From Desulfobacteraceae bacterium (lineage in GTDB: Bacteria; Desulfobacterota; Desulfobacteria; Desulfobacterales; UBA5852), in assembly GCA_014237395.1 (NCBI GenBank), contig JABZFP010000041.1:461742-525741 (forward strand): a DNA stretch of 64,000 nucleotides, given 5' to 3'. Position numbers and translations under genes: made by a program. Below, piece by piece: positions 16,369 to 24,341 of the stretch (the stretch's first letter is position 1; every line of letters begins with the position of its first letter). The notes below the pieces were generated by a model. The model made no database searches. It was not told where the DNA came from and worked only from the letters and a program-made list of their open reading frames with translations.

Positions 16369-18885
16369 ATGGCTAAAAAGCGTCCACCTGTGGTGCAGCG
16401 ATCCATTTACTCATGGATTTGGGGCCGCAATACCAAGCTGCAGCTAACGGTTCTGGCACTGATTTCGGTGACGGTCGTGGCCAGGGTCATTCCTCTGGAA
16501 ATGCAGAAACGGATCGTCAACGAAGCGATCCGGCTGCGTGAAATCGATCTGCTGATCCGCTATTGTGCCATCTACCTGGTGTCCGTGGTTCTCGCCAGCG
16601 GCCTCAAATACCTGATAACGGTATTGCAGGTCATGATCAGCCAACGGACCCTGGCTCGGATGCGCAAAGGTTTGTTTGCGCACATCATTTCCCTGCCGCT
16701 CAATTTTTTTCGCAATACCCAACCGGGCCTGGTGGTTTCCTCCCTCATATCCGAATTGACCATACCGGCCAATTTCGTGGGCATGGCCGTTGCGATTCCG
16801 GTCATCAACCTGCTGACCCTGGTGGCGTTTGCCGTCTATCTCTTTTTTCTCAACCCATGGCTGGCCGGCCTTTCTCTGTCGATCTATCCCATCGTGGTTT
16901 TTCTCGTGCCCCTGCTTCAGCGGAAGGTCAATCAGGCCAACAAGGAGCGCGTCGATATAACCCGCGATCTTTCCGACCGGATTCAGGAAACGATTTCCGG
17001 CATCCATGAAGTGCACGGCAACGCGGCCTATGATATCGAAAACCAGAAGATCGGCAGCATCACGGACCGCCTCTACCGTGTCCGCCTGCGTTGGGATTTC
17101 TTCCGGGCCAGCATCAAGGTTTCCAATAATTTTTTTATTAGTCTGGGGCCGTTTCTCATTTTTATCCTGGGGGGCTATCTGACCATCCAGGGCCAGTTGG
17201 AACTGGGGGCTTTAGTGGCTTTTCTGTCGGCCCAGGAAAAGCTGTACGATCCCTGGAAGGAGTTGATTGAGTTTTACCAGGCTTACCAGGACGGCAGCGT
17301 TACCTATGATAAAACCATGCGCTATTTCGATAGCCAGCCGGAGCATGCGCTGGTGCCGGCCGACCGCGAGCCCTACCGGTTGGACGGGAATGTGGAAGTG
17401 AAGAATCTGGCCTTCGTTACCAGTGACGGCATCCATCTGCTCGATCGCATTTCGCTGGAGCTCAAGCCCGGCGAGCACATGGCCCTGGTGGGTTTTTCCG
17501 GCAGCGGCAAGAGCACCCTGGCCCAGTGCGTCGGCCAGCTCTATTCCTACACGGACGGCCATGTGCTGCTTGGGAATGTGGAAGTGCTTGAGTTGAGCAA
17601 GAAGGACATGGCCTGGAACATGGGGTTTGTCTCCCAAACGCCGTTTATTTTTGACGGCACGATTGAAGACAACCTCCTCTACTCCTGCCGTGCGGCGCAG
17701 GATTCCGCCGATGGATCCTCCGAGTGGTTCCAGCCATCCCTGGAGGACATGATCCAAGTCCTGCACCAGACCGGGCTTTTCGTGGATACGCTCCGGTTCG
17801 GGTTGAACGCGATTCTGGATGCGGAGCGCGACAGCACGCTTGTGGCACAATTGGTAAAGGTGCGCCAGAATTTCCGGCAGCGATTCGGTGAAACGCTGTC
17901 CGCTTACGTGGAGTTTTTTGAAGAGGATCGTTACCTCTATCATTCCAGTGTGGCGGTCAATTTATTGTTCGGCACCTCCACTCACAAGGAATTCAGCGGG
18001 CCGGCGCTTTCCGAGAATCGTAAATTCATCGCCTTCCTGGAGAAGGTCGAACTCAAACGCCCGTTGATGGAACTCGGTGCCGACCTGGCGCGCCAGACCG
18101 TCGATATTCTCGGCAACCTGCCGCCTGACAAGGTGTTTTTCGAACAGAGCCCCATCGCACCGGAGGAACTGGAGGATTTCAAACGGTTGGCACAACAGAC
18201 CCGGCGCAAGAAACTCCACGAATTGAAGTCCGCAGAGCGACACAAGCTGCTCGATCTGGCCCTGCGCTTTGTTCCCGGGCGCCATAAGATGGTATCCTTT
18301 CCCGATCTTCTGAAGCGGCTCATTCTGGAGGCGCGTGCACTGTTCAAAGAGCATATCAATGGTGATTTCGCGGGTGCCTTTGCGTTTTATGACAAGGACG
18401 ACTACATCTTCTCCCAGACCATCCAGAACAACATTTTTTTCGGAAAGACCAAGACCACCAGCTCCAAGGCCAAGGACGCCATCGTCCAGAGCATCATCCA
18501 ATTGTTGATCGAAGAAGATCTCCTGGAAACGATTGTCGGCATCGGCATGCAGTTTCAGGTGGGGAGCAAGGGGGATAAGCTGTCCGGCGGCCAGCGCCAG
18601 AAACTGGCCATCGCCCGTGTCTTTCTTAAATCACCCCGCCTGCTCATCATGGACGAGGCCACCTCCGCGCTGGACAATAACTCCCAGGCCCGGATTCAAA
18701 ACTTCCTGGAAGCACGGCTCAAGGGCAAAGCAACCGTGATCGCCGTGGTGCACCGCCTCGACATTATCCAAAAATTTGATAAAGTGGCCGTGATGAAAGC
18801 CGGCAAACTGATCGAAATGGGGGGCTACGACGAGCTCATGGCCCAAAAAGGAGTACTGTATGGACTCATCCGAGGAAAAAAATAG
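16369..18885 (+). CDS. ABC exporter (fused permease-ATPase) with a ~245-residue insertion in the ATPase domain
   Basis: 838 residues; ordinary exporters of this type are 580-620. Residues 25-300 are a six-helix permease domain. The ATPase domain follows: Walker A GFSGSGKST (375-383), Q-loop Gln423, signature LSGGQRQ (738-744), Walker B LLIMDE (758-763) and the switch His in VVHRLD. The stretch from Q-loop to signature is about 315 residues instead of about 70. Inside it the post-Q-loop pattern occurs three times: FIFDGTIEDNLLYS (426-439), YLYHSSVAVNLLFGT (522-536) and YIFSQTIQNNIFFGK (679-693), which suggests repeated duplication. Catalytic residues are intact. Its end overlaps the cNMP-binding gene by 26 nt, so they are translationally linked. 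Substrate unknown. Confidence 0.88.
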   Translation: MAKKRPPVVQRSIYSWIWGRNTKLQLTVLALISVTVVARVIPLEMQKRIVNEAIRLREIDLLIRYCAIYLVSVVLASGLKYLITVLQVMISQRTLARMRKGLFAHIISLPLNFFRNTQPGLVVSSLISELTIPANFVGMAVAIPVINLLTLVAFAVYLFFLNPWLAGLSLSIYPIVVFLVPLLQRKVNQANKERVDITRDLSDRIQETISGIHEVHGNAAYDIENQKIGSITDRLYRVRLRWDFFRASIKVSNNFFISLGPFLIFILGGYLTIQGQLELGALVAFLSAQEKLYDPWKELIEFYQAYQDGSVTYDKTMRYFDSQPEHALVPADREPYRLDGNVEVKNLAFVTSDGIHLLDRISLELKPGEHMALVGFSGSGKSTLAQCVGQLYSYTDGHVLLGNVEVLELSKKDMAWNMGFVSQTPFIFDGTIEDNLLYSCRAAQDSADGSSEWFQPSLEDMIQVLHQTGLFVDTLRFGLNAILDAERDSTLVAQLVKVRQNFRQRFGETLSAYVEFFEEDRYLYHSSVAVNLLFGTSTHKEFSGPALSENRKFIAFLEKVELKRPLMELGADLARQTVDILGNLPPDKVFFEQSPIAPEELEDFKRLAQQTRRKKLHELKSAERHKLLDLALRFVPGRHKMVSFPDLLKRLILEARALFKEHINGDFAGAFAFYDKDDYIFSQTIQNNIFFGKTKTTSSKAKDAIVQSIIQLLIEEDLLETIVGIGMQFQVGSKGDKLSGGQRQKLAIARVFLKSPRLLIMDEATSALDNNSQARIQNFLEARLKGKATVIAVVHRLDIIQKFDKVAVMKAGKLIEMGGYDELMAQKGVLYGLIRGKK

Positions 18886-19387
18886 CTCCGGCACGGCCTG
18901 TGAATTCCAAGAAAACCTGGAAATTTTGCGGCAGATCGATTTTTTTGCAGGGCTGCCGATGGAAACCCTGAAAGTATTTGCGTATCTGTGCGCGCGCGAG
19001 TCGTTCACGCGCGAAGAGTATCTATACAGCCAGGATGACGATGACGGTCAGGCCTTTTATATCCTGAGTGGCCAGCTGCACCTGATTCACGAGGCCGAGG
19101 GCCGGGAGTTGACGGTCGGGCGCTATGGCGCCGGTGAATTTATCGGCGGGCTGTCATTGCTGGGATCGACGCAACGTCTTTTTGCGCTCAAAGCCGGCGA
19201 GGATACGGCCTGCCTGGTGCTGACGCGGGAAAAATTCGCCAAGGCGATCGAACAGTTTCCGGAACTGATCCCCAAGATCTTTAAATCGGTTGTGGACCGT
19301 ATCCGCAGCTGGGATCAGGACCGCCTCTTTGAAATGATGGAAAAAGGCTTATCATTAGAAGGCGCGACCGGCATCAGTGCACTTTGA
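18860..19387 (+). CDS. Cyclic-nucleotide-binding-domain (CRP-like) protein without DNA-binding domain
   Basis: 175 residues: one cNMP-binding beta-barrel (about 25-140; FFAGLPMETLKVFAYLC, YSQDDDDGQAFYILSGQLHL, FIGGLSLLGSTQRLFALKAG) and a C-terminal helix. There is no helix-turn-helix, so it is not a CRP transcription factor. In the phosphate-binding cassette the usual Gly-Glu is Gly-Gly (FIGGLSLL) although the arginine in TQRLFALKA remains. Ligand binding is therefore doubtful and it may act as a protein-interaction module. It overlaps the 3' end of the ABC exporter gene and is followed by an RsbW-like kinase, so it probably regulates the exporter or links it to the partner-switch proteins. 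Confidence 0.8.
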   Translation: MDSSEEKNSSGTACEFQENLEILRQIDFFAGLPMETLKVFAYLCARESFTREEYLYSQDDDDGQAFYILSGQLHLIHEAEGRELTVGRYGAGEFIGGLSLLGSTQRLFALKAGEDTACLVLTREKFAKAIEQFPELIPKIFKSVVDRIRSWDQDRLFEMMEKGLSLEGATGISAL

Positions 19388-19439
19388 GGCGCTTCGACCA
19401 ACGGGTGACAGCACCCTAACCCTCGCGGGCAAGGAACCG

Positions 19440-19850
19440 ATGGGAATGATATCCTTCGCATTAAAAAACAACCTGTCTGAACTGGATGTCCTGTGTGACC
19501 ATATCAGTCAGTTCAGCCGGTCCTGCGGAGCCTCCAAACGTCAGACATTTGAAATCAACCTGGCATTGGATGAATTGTTTACGAATATCATTTCCCACGG
19601 CTTTGCGGACGAAGAAGAGCATCATGTACATGTGACCTGCGTCAACGAAGGCGGGGTGCTCACGATTACCATCGAAGACGACGGCATCCCTTTCAATCCG
19701 ACCGGCGCCCCTCACCCGAACCTGGCGTGTGCCTTTAAAGACCGGGAGATCGGGGGCCTGGGGATTCATTTGATACGCTCCTATATGGACCGCATCGATT
19801 ACACCCGCAAGGACGGTAAGAACGTTCTTGTTTTGACCAAAGCGCTTTAG
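19440..19850 (+). CDS. RsbW-like anti-sigma/serine kinase, HATPase fold
   Basis: About 136 residues of GHKL ATPase fold: N-box INLALDELFTNIISHGF, G1 box IEDDGIPFNPTG and G2 box GGLGIHLIRSYMDRIDY. RsbW/SpoIIAB-type proteins phosphorylate a STAS partner on serine and bind a sigma factor or other target. I chose ATG 19440 (AAGGA just upstream); ATG 19446 and a GTG at 19377 are alternatives. The STAS gene follows 65 nt later and a SpoIIE phosphatase lies upstream, completing a partner-switch set. No sigma-factor gene is nearby. Confidence 0.88.
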   Translation: MGMISFALKNNLSELDVLCDHISQFSRSCGASKRQTFEINLALDELFTNIISHGFADEEEHHVHVTCVNEGGVLTITIEDDGIPFNPTGAPHPNLACAFKDREIGGLGIHLIRSYMDRIDYTRKDGKNVLVLTKAL

Positions 19851-19915
19851 ATCGTTTTTGCGGGAATGGAGAGGTTGCGCCGGCCCGCGTATGGCAATGA
19901 TTCAAGGAGGAAAGC

Positions 19916-20248
19916 ATGGATATTACCGAGACTAAGCATGATCATTACAGCGTGTTTAAGCTGAATGGGCGTCTGGATTCCAATACGGCGATGGGGTTTG
20001 AACAAAAGCTTTTCGAATGCATGGAAAACGGCACCCAACGGATGATTCTGGATTTCCAGGAGCTGGATTACATTTCCAGTGCCGGGCTGCGCGTCATCCT
20101 CAAGGCGACCAAGAATCTTAAAAGCGCCGAGGGAAAACTGGTGCTGTGTGCGATGCAGGACTATGTCAAAGAAGTTTTCGAAATATCCGGTTTTGATTCC
20201 TTCCTGCCCATCGAGGCCACGCTGGACGATGCGGTAAAAACAGTATAA
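19916..20248 (+). CDS. STAS-domain anti-sigma factor antagonist
   Basis: 110 residues, single STAS domain. DYISSAGLRVI contains the serine that RsbW-type kinases phosphorylate in SpoIIAA/RsbV homologues. AAGGAGG precedes the ATG. With the kinase upstream and the SpoIIE phosphatase at 14.5 kb it should cycle between phosphorylated and free forms. What it finally controls is unknown; the linked exporter and cNMP-like protein are the obvious candidates. It is the last gene of this plus-strand cluster, convergent with the PqqD-like gene. Confidence 0.92.
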   Translation: MDITETKHDHYSVFKLNGRLDSNTAMGFEQKLFECMENGTQRMILDFQELDYISSAGLRVILKATKNLKSAEGKLVLCAMQDYVKEVFEISGFDSFLPIEATLDDAVKTV

Positions 20249-20313
20249 CCCATTCCACCGGTTTCCCGACGCCGTGTGTTGCGATCGAGTTTGCGGTCCG
20301 TGCACGGCGCATG

Positions 20314-20721
20314 TCAATCGGCCTTGCCATGCCCTCCGATCGCCATCCCGATGATGCCGCGGCGCCCCAGCTCCCTCAGGAAGCGCGTTACCGCGGCTTC
20401 AGCCTCTTTGGGATGCACCTGTGTCTGGCGGCAAAATTGCCTGACAATCGCCCTTACCGTTCGTCGCCCATCGATCAGGCCCCAGGTGAGGCTGCCCAGT
20501 TCATCCAGTTCCAGTTGCCGTGAAGGCGGGGTATCTGGCGCGCTACGGAAACGCTGTGCCAATTCGGCGATCCAGGGTTTCAGGATCAGCGGGTAGCGCA
20601 GCCGGACCATACCTTCCGGTGTTTGCGACGCCTGAATGGCGTGGTTTCGCACCGGGATGCACGCCAGAGCCTCCGCCCGGGATAATGGCGGCGGTGCCGG
20701 TGTTTTTCTAAATAGCCCCAT
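20314..20721 (-). CDS. PqqD-family protein
   Basis: About 135 residues. Residues 75-130 match the PqqD fold: LGSLTWGLIDGRRTVRAIV, then RQFCRQTQVHPKEAEAAV and a final FLRELGRRGIIGM. PqqD-like domains bind a peptide leader and deliver it to a radical SAM enzyme, but no radical SAM gene or precursor peptide is visible nearby, so the role here is open. The start at 20719-20721 overlaps the end of the upstream gene by 14 nt, so the two are translationally coupled. Confidence 0.75.
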   Translation of the reverse strand: MGLFRKTPAPPPLSRAEALACIPVRNHAIQASQTPEGMVRLRYPLILKPWIAELAQRFRSAPDTPPSRQLELDELGSLTWGLIDGRRTVRAIVRQFCRQTQVHPKEAEAAVTRFLRELGRRGIIGMAIGGHGKAD

Positions 20722-21637
20722 AGGATGTACATATTCCCTCAAATGTGTCGAAGGTGTCGATGGCCTCACCGCGCACCGCCAAAATGCGATTGCTATCAGA
20801 ACGGTGCCAGATCCGCAGGGCGTGGCCCGGCGGCGGCGCGCGGTGGGCGAAAAAGCCCCTCAGACGGTGTCGGTAGCCCCTTGCCGGCCACTGCCACTCC
20901 AGGCCACCCTCGACGGGGCGGCCGTTTTGGTCGATGACCGCCGGAGGGAGCAAGCCATTGTTGCGGGCAACATGTGATAGGGTGTTGCCACAGCGGTCGA
21001 GGATGACATCGGCCGGACTCCAGCGCCACAGGGTGACGCCCTCCCGTGAACGCGTGAAAACCAGTTCGAAGCGGCCGGCATCAAACTGGAAACGGGTGAG
21101 CGCAAACCTGTCCGGCAAGGTCGCTTGAATATCATACACCGCTACGGTGGGGCCGGATCCGGATGTATGGTCTTTAAAGGAGGCCAGAACGTCTGGAATC
21201 GCGGCCAGACGGTGATCCCCATGATCATAGAACTGGATCAGGGTGGCTTTGCGGCAATCTCGGCAATAAAGTAAAAGGCCCCGGCCGCCGACATGGTCGC
21301 CCTGCCAGGCAAAGGGCTGGACGTCCATCCTGGCGGAAAAAGCCGGCCATCCGGGGGGCAGGGGCGTCAATCTCAGCGGGGGCGCCGATCGGGTCCGGCC
21401 CGACCGGGTCAATGCTTTGAAATGGCGTTGGAAATTGAAACGGCCCCGGATCGTGGCGGTTTTCATTTCCAGCACAGGGCGGTACCGGTGTTCCAGCAGG
21501 GCATAGCCGTCGCCGAGGTGGCCGGTTTCCCATGCCGCTGGAATCGTCAATTCAATGCCGGCCCAGGCAAAGGGCTTGGTGTCATGGCCATGGCTGGTCA
21601 ATGTCAGATCGGGCTCCGGAAAACAGAGGTTCTGCAA
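20708..21637 (-). CDS. Uncharacterised protein coupled to a PqqD-like gene
   Basis: About 309 residues, not recognised. No signal peptide or membrane segment is evident. It is rich in Trp, Arg and His, with blocks such as PFAWAGIELTIPAAWE, LLLYCRDCRKATLIQFYDHGDH (a CxxC pair) and LRRFFAH-like basic stretches near the end. The C-terminus overlaps the PqqD-family gene by 14 nt, implying joint function. The start is uncertain: the open frame begins with TTG at 21637 and no clear ribosome site is visible. Possibly a substrate-handling partner of the PqqD-like protein; that is only a guess from position. Confidence 0.6.
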   Translation of the reverse strand: MQNLCFPEPDLTLTSHGHDTKPFAWAGIELTIPAAWETGHLGDGYALLEHRYRPVLEMKTATIRGRFNFQRHFKALTRSGRTRSAPPLRLTPLPPGWPAFSARMDVQPFAWQGDHVGGRGLLLYCRDCRKATLIQFYDHGDHRLAAIPDVLASFKDHTSGSGPTVAVYDIQATLPDRFALTRFQFDAGRFELVFTRSREGVTLWRWSPADVILDRCGNTLSHVARNNGLLPPAVIDQNGRPVEGGLEWQWPARGYRHRLRGFFAHRAPPPGHALRIWHRSDSNRILAVRGEAIDTFDTFEGICTSYGAI

Positions 21638-21671
21638 CGAAAACAGGACGTCTTAAGGATCGTAGCGTCCC

Positions 21672-22292
21672 CTATTGGGGGATGAATTGTTCCCAGTCCT
21701 CGGCGGTCATGGATTTGAGGGGCGGGTGGGGCACCGTTTCCGGCTCGCGCTGCTGTGGGGTGGCAGCGAGAGAGCATTGGCGCTCTTCATCCACGCCATT
21801 GGCGAGCGTGAGCTTTACGGCGTTACCGAATTTTTCTTCGGTGTCCCGGCTGTTGTGGCTCAGATGCAGCGTGATCTGGTTGCCATCGGCATCGGTGAAA
21901 GACCATTTCCATTCGATGACGATATGAAAGGGGTCTCCATCATAGGCAGTTGGCTTTCCAAAGCGGCGCTCGACCCGGGTTAACAGGGCATCATAAAACG
22001 ACCGACTGGCATCGGTGTATTTCATTTTGATGCGCACGATACGGCCGGGTTGGGCGCAGTTCCCGTAGGTGATCAGACCGCTTTTAAACCCGGTCAGGGG
22101 TTTGATTTCCACCTCCTGCAGGTACTCCTGGTAACGCAGGGGAAGGCGGGTATCCATCTGGAGCCGATCGCTGAATTCGGCAACATTTTGTCCGATAACG
22201 AACCCGGCCACCCCATGGGGAATATCACCGGCCTGAATCGGGGCGGCGCTCCATAGGGCTAAAAAGACAACGATGGCTGACAGGTACTTCAT
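21672..22292 (-). CDS. Secreted protein of unknown function
   Basis: 206 residues. A classical signal peptide (MKYLSAIVVFLALWSAAPIQA) precedes a mature region that begins GDIPHGVAGFVIGQNVAEF, a pattern seen in small exported proteins that assess sequence-similar substrates. I cannot name a family with confidence. A single cysteine pair is possible (GNCAQPG, RQCSLA). The start at 22290-22292 is supported by AAGGA 8 nt upstream; an extension of 13 residues upstream is unlikely. It lies between the PqqD pair and the membrane-protein operon on the same strand. Confidence 0.75.
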   Translation of the reverse strand: MKYLSAIVVFLALWSAAPIQAGDIPHGVAGFVIGQNVAEFSDRLQMDTRLPLRYQEYLQEVEIKPLTGFKSGLITYGNCAQPGRIVRIKMKYTDASRSFYDALLTRVERRFGKPTAYDGDPFHIVIEWKWSFTDADGNQITLHLSHNSRDTEEKFGNAVKLTLANGVDEERQCSLAATPQQREPETVPHPPLKSMTAEDWEQFIPQ

Positions 22293-22361
22293 AGCACATC
22301 CTTTCAATCGGGCGGTTGGTGACAAGGCCAAAAACGTGCGCCCCCGCCGCCGCCGATATTC

Positions 22362-24323
22362 TTAATATGCCAATCGCCCCAGCGATTTCAAGATCAGCGT
22401 GAACCCCATGGCGAACATGCCGGTCAAGCCCATGCCGCAGGAAAAGCCGGCCAACAGGACCGGGGCATACTGGCGCCACATGGCCCCGTAGCGTTTGAGA
22501 AAAAAGAATCGCCCGAGCATGGCGCCGATCAGTTCCAGAATCAAGCCGTGGGGGGCACTCTGCCCCAAACCCCGCACCACGCCGTAAATCAGCAGAATCG
22601 GAAGCCCCAGCAGGGTCAGCACCATGTAGGTAATCAGCCCGAAACCGAATCCCGACAGGAGGGACGAGGCGCTGAGGGCCTGGAAGAACAGCGAATTGCC
22701 TTCGATGGTGGAGGTCTGCATGAGCAGGGTGTTCAGGGCCTGGAGGTGCCAGAGCTCCTGGGCATAAGGGTAGCTGCTGGAAGGAATCGGGGCCAGGCGC
22801 CAGATGAACTGGGAAAACAGCAGGCTGGCTGTCATGACCACCGGAAAGACCACGATCTCGGCCTTGATGATGCCCCGGATACTGGTGCCGGTCAGCTCGA
22901 TCTGCCGGAAATTGACGGTGGCTTCGCCGTAGTTGTGGATGGGGATGGGGGCGTACCAGATTTCAATGCCCTGATAGCCGAAAAATTTGGCCCCGGCGAT
23001 AAAGCTGGCTTCCCGGATCAGCGGCAGGCTGACGAACTGGCCGGCAATGCCCTCCATGCGGGCCGTGATGTAGGAGACGATGGGGGTATAGACAAAGCCG
23101 TAGGCGATAAAAAAGATCCAGGGGAACGTCGGCACCAGCCACACGCACAGGCCGACGTAAGCCAGGGTGGAAAACACATAGATGCCGATGGAGATCCAGA
23201 AATTGAAATCACCCCGGCCGGGTGGCGGGTGGAAGAGATCTTTAAGGGTTCCCCGGCTGCCGGCGGCCTGTTGCCGGAAAGATCGGATGACGTGCCAGAT
23301 GCCGATGGCCGCGATGGCCAGCCCCAGCCCGATGCCGAAGCTCATGTAAAAATCGAAATTATTGGCAAAAATGGTATCCACGGTACCCATGCCCGGATGC
23401 CAGCGGTGCAGGATGCCGTGTTCGTAGAGAATCGGATTGGCAATGATGGTGATGATCAGGCCCACCAGACCGCCCATCACGGCCCAGAACGGCAGCACCA
23501 TGCCGATGAACACCAGGCCCAGGTCCAGCTGGATACCGGTGGCGACGGCCGGCAGGACATCCTCGGTGTGGCGGGTCAGCTCGATCCAGGGGATCGGTAT
23601 CAGCCGGATCGGTTGGGTAAACAGGAGATCGGAAACCGTGGGCAGCAGCACATAGACACCGCCGAACAAGAGACCGATCATGCCGCCGATGGAAAAAACA
23701 CGCCATTTCCAACCGGTTTTGCGGTCTTCGGTGGACTCGGCCAGCGCCATGGTGCCCAAAGCCCCCACCGGCGCCATGGGAAACGGCAGTTTTTCAACGT
23801 CCGATGTGATGCGGTAGAGGGCGTAGCCCAAACCGAACTGATCGATGCGCTGAATGATCTGGGCGCCCACCAGGAGAAGAATTGGAATCAGCCAGTCGCG
23901 ATGGAAAAAAGTCCGCTCGATCAGGGACTCCGAACCCATGCCCGGTGCGATCCAGGCGGGGATGAAATCGGTCAGTCCCAGCATGCGGGCGGCGTCGGAT
24001 TGAACGAGATACTGGTTCCAGAGCAGCCCCTGAAAGGGGGAAGCCAGGGCGGCGCCCGCCATGTAATAGAGCAGAAAAATTTCCTGCTGCTTGAGTTCCG
24101 TATACGATCGTTTGGCAATTTCAGCGAAGAGAATGATCGTGACCCAGCGGGCGGCCGGTCCGATACCGGTGCCGATCACGAGTTGAAGATACATGCTGCC
24201 CGGCATCATCAGAAAGCCGATGAAGATCGCCCCCACGACGGTCTTCCAGTCGAAGCCCTCCTCAAAATGCGTGGGAGGCTTGAGCAGATCGCGATATTCT
24301 TGCAGTTCTTTATCTTCGTACAT
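22362..24323 (-). CDS. Large OPT-like multi-pass membrane protein (DUF6785/DUF6784 type), second of pair
   Basis: 653 residues with about 14 hydrophobic segments. The N-terminal soluble stretch MYEDKELQEYRDLLKPP leads to GAIFIGFLMMPGSMYLQLVIGTGIGPAARWVTIILFAEI. The arrangement resembles oligopeptide-transporter (OPT) superfamily proteins that Pfam splits into domains of unknown function. It begins 18 nt after the related 24342-26348 gene, so the two probably form one complex. Membership of the family is from memory of its pattern; substrate is unknown. It closes an operon containing an FtsX/LolD-type system. Confidence 0.7.
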   Translation of the reverse strand: MYEDKELQEYRDLLKPPTHFEEGFDWKTVVGAIFIGFLMMPGSMYLQLVIGTGIGPAARWVTIILFAEIAKRSYTELKQQEIFLLYYMAGAALASPFQGLLWNQYLVQSDAARMLGLTDFIPAWIAPGMGSESLIERTFFHRDWLIPILLLVGAQIIQRIDQFGLGYALYRITSDVEKLPFPMAPVGALGTMALAESTEDRKTGWKWRVFSIGGMIGLLFGGVYVLLPTVSDLLFTQPIRLIPIPWIELTRHTEDVLPAVATGIQLDLGLVFIGMVLPFWAVMGGLVGLIITIIANPILYEHGILHRWHPGMGTVDTIFANNFDFYMSFGIGLGLAIAAIGIWHVIRSFRQQAAGSRGTLKDLFHPPPGRGDFNFWISIGIYVFSTLAYVGLCVWLVPTFPWIFFIAYGFVYTPIVSYITARMEGIAGQFVSLPLIREASFIAGAKFFGYQGIEIWYAPIPIHNYGEATVNFRQIELTGTSIRGIIKAEIVVFPVVMTASLLFSQFIWRLAPIPSSSYPYAQELWHLQALNTLLMQTSTIEGNSLFFQALSASSLLSGFGFGLITYMVLTLLGLPILLIYGVVRGLGQSAPHGLILELIGAMLGRFFFLKRYGAMWRQYAPVLLAGFSCGMGLTGMFAMGFTLILKSLGRLAY

Positions 24324-24341
24324 CGCTATTATCCACGCCGC

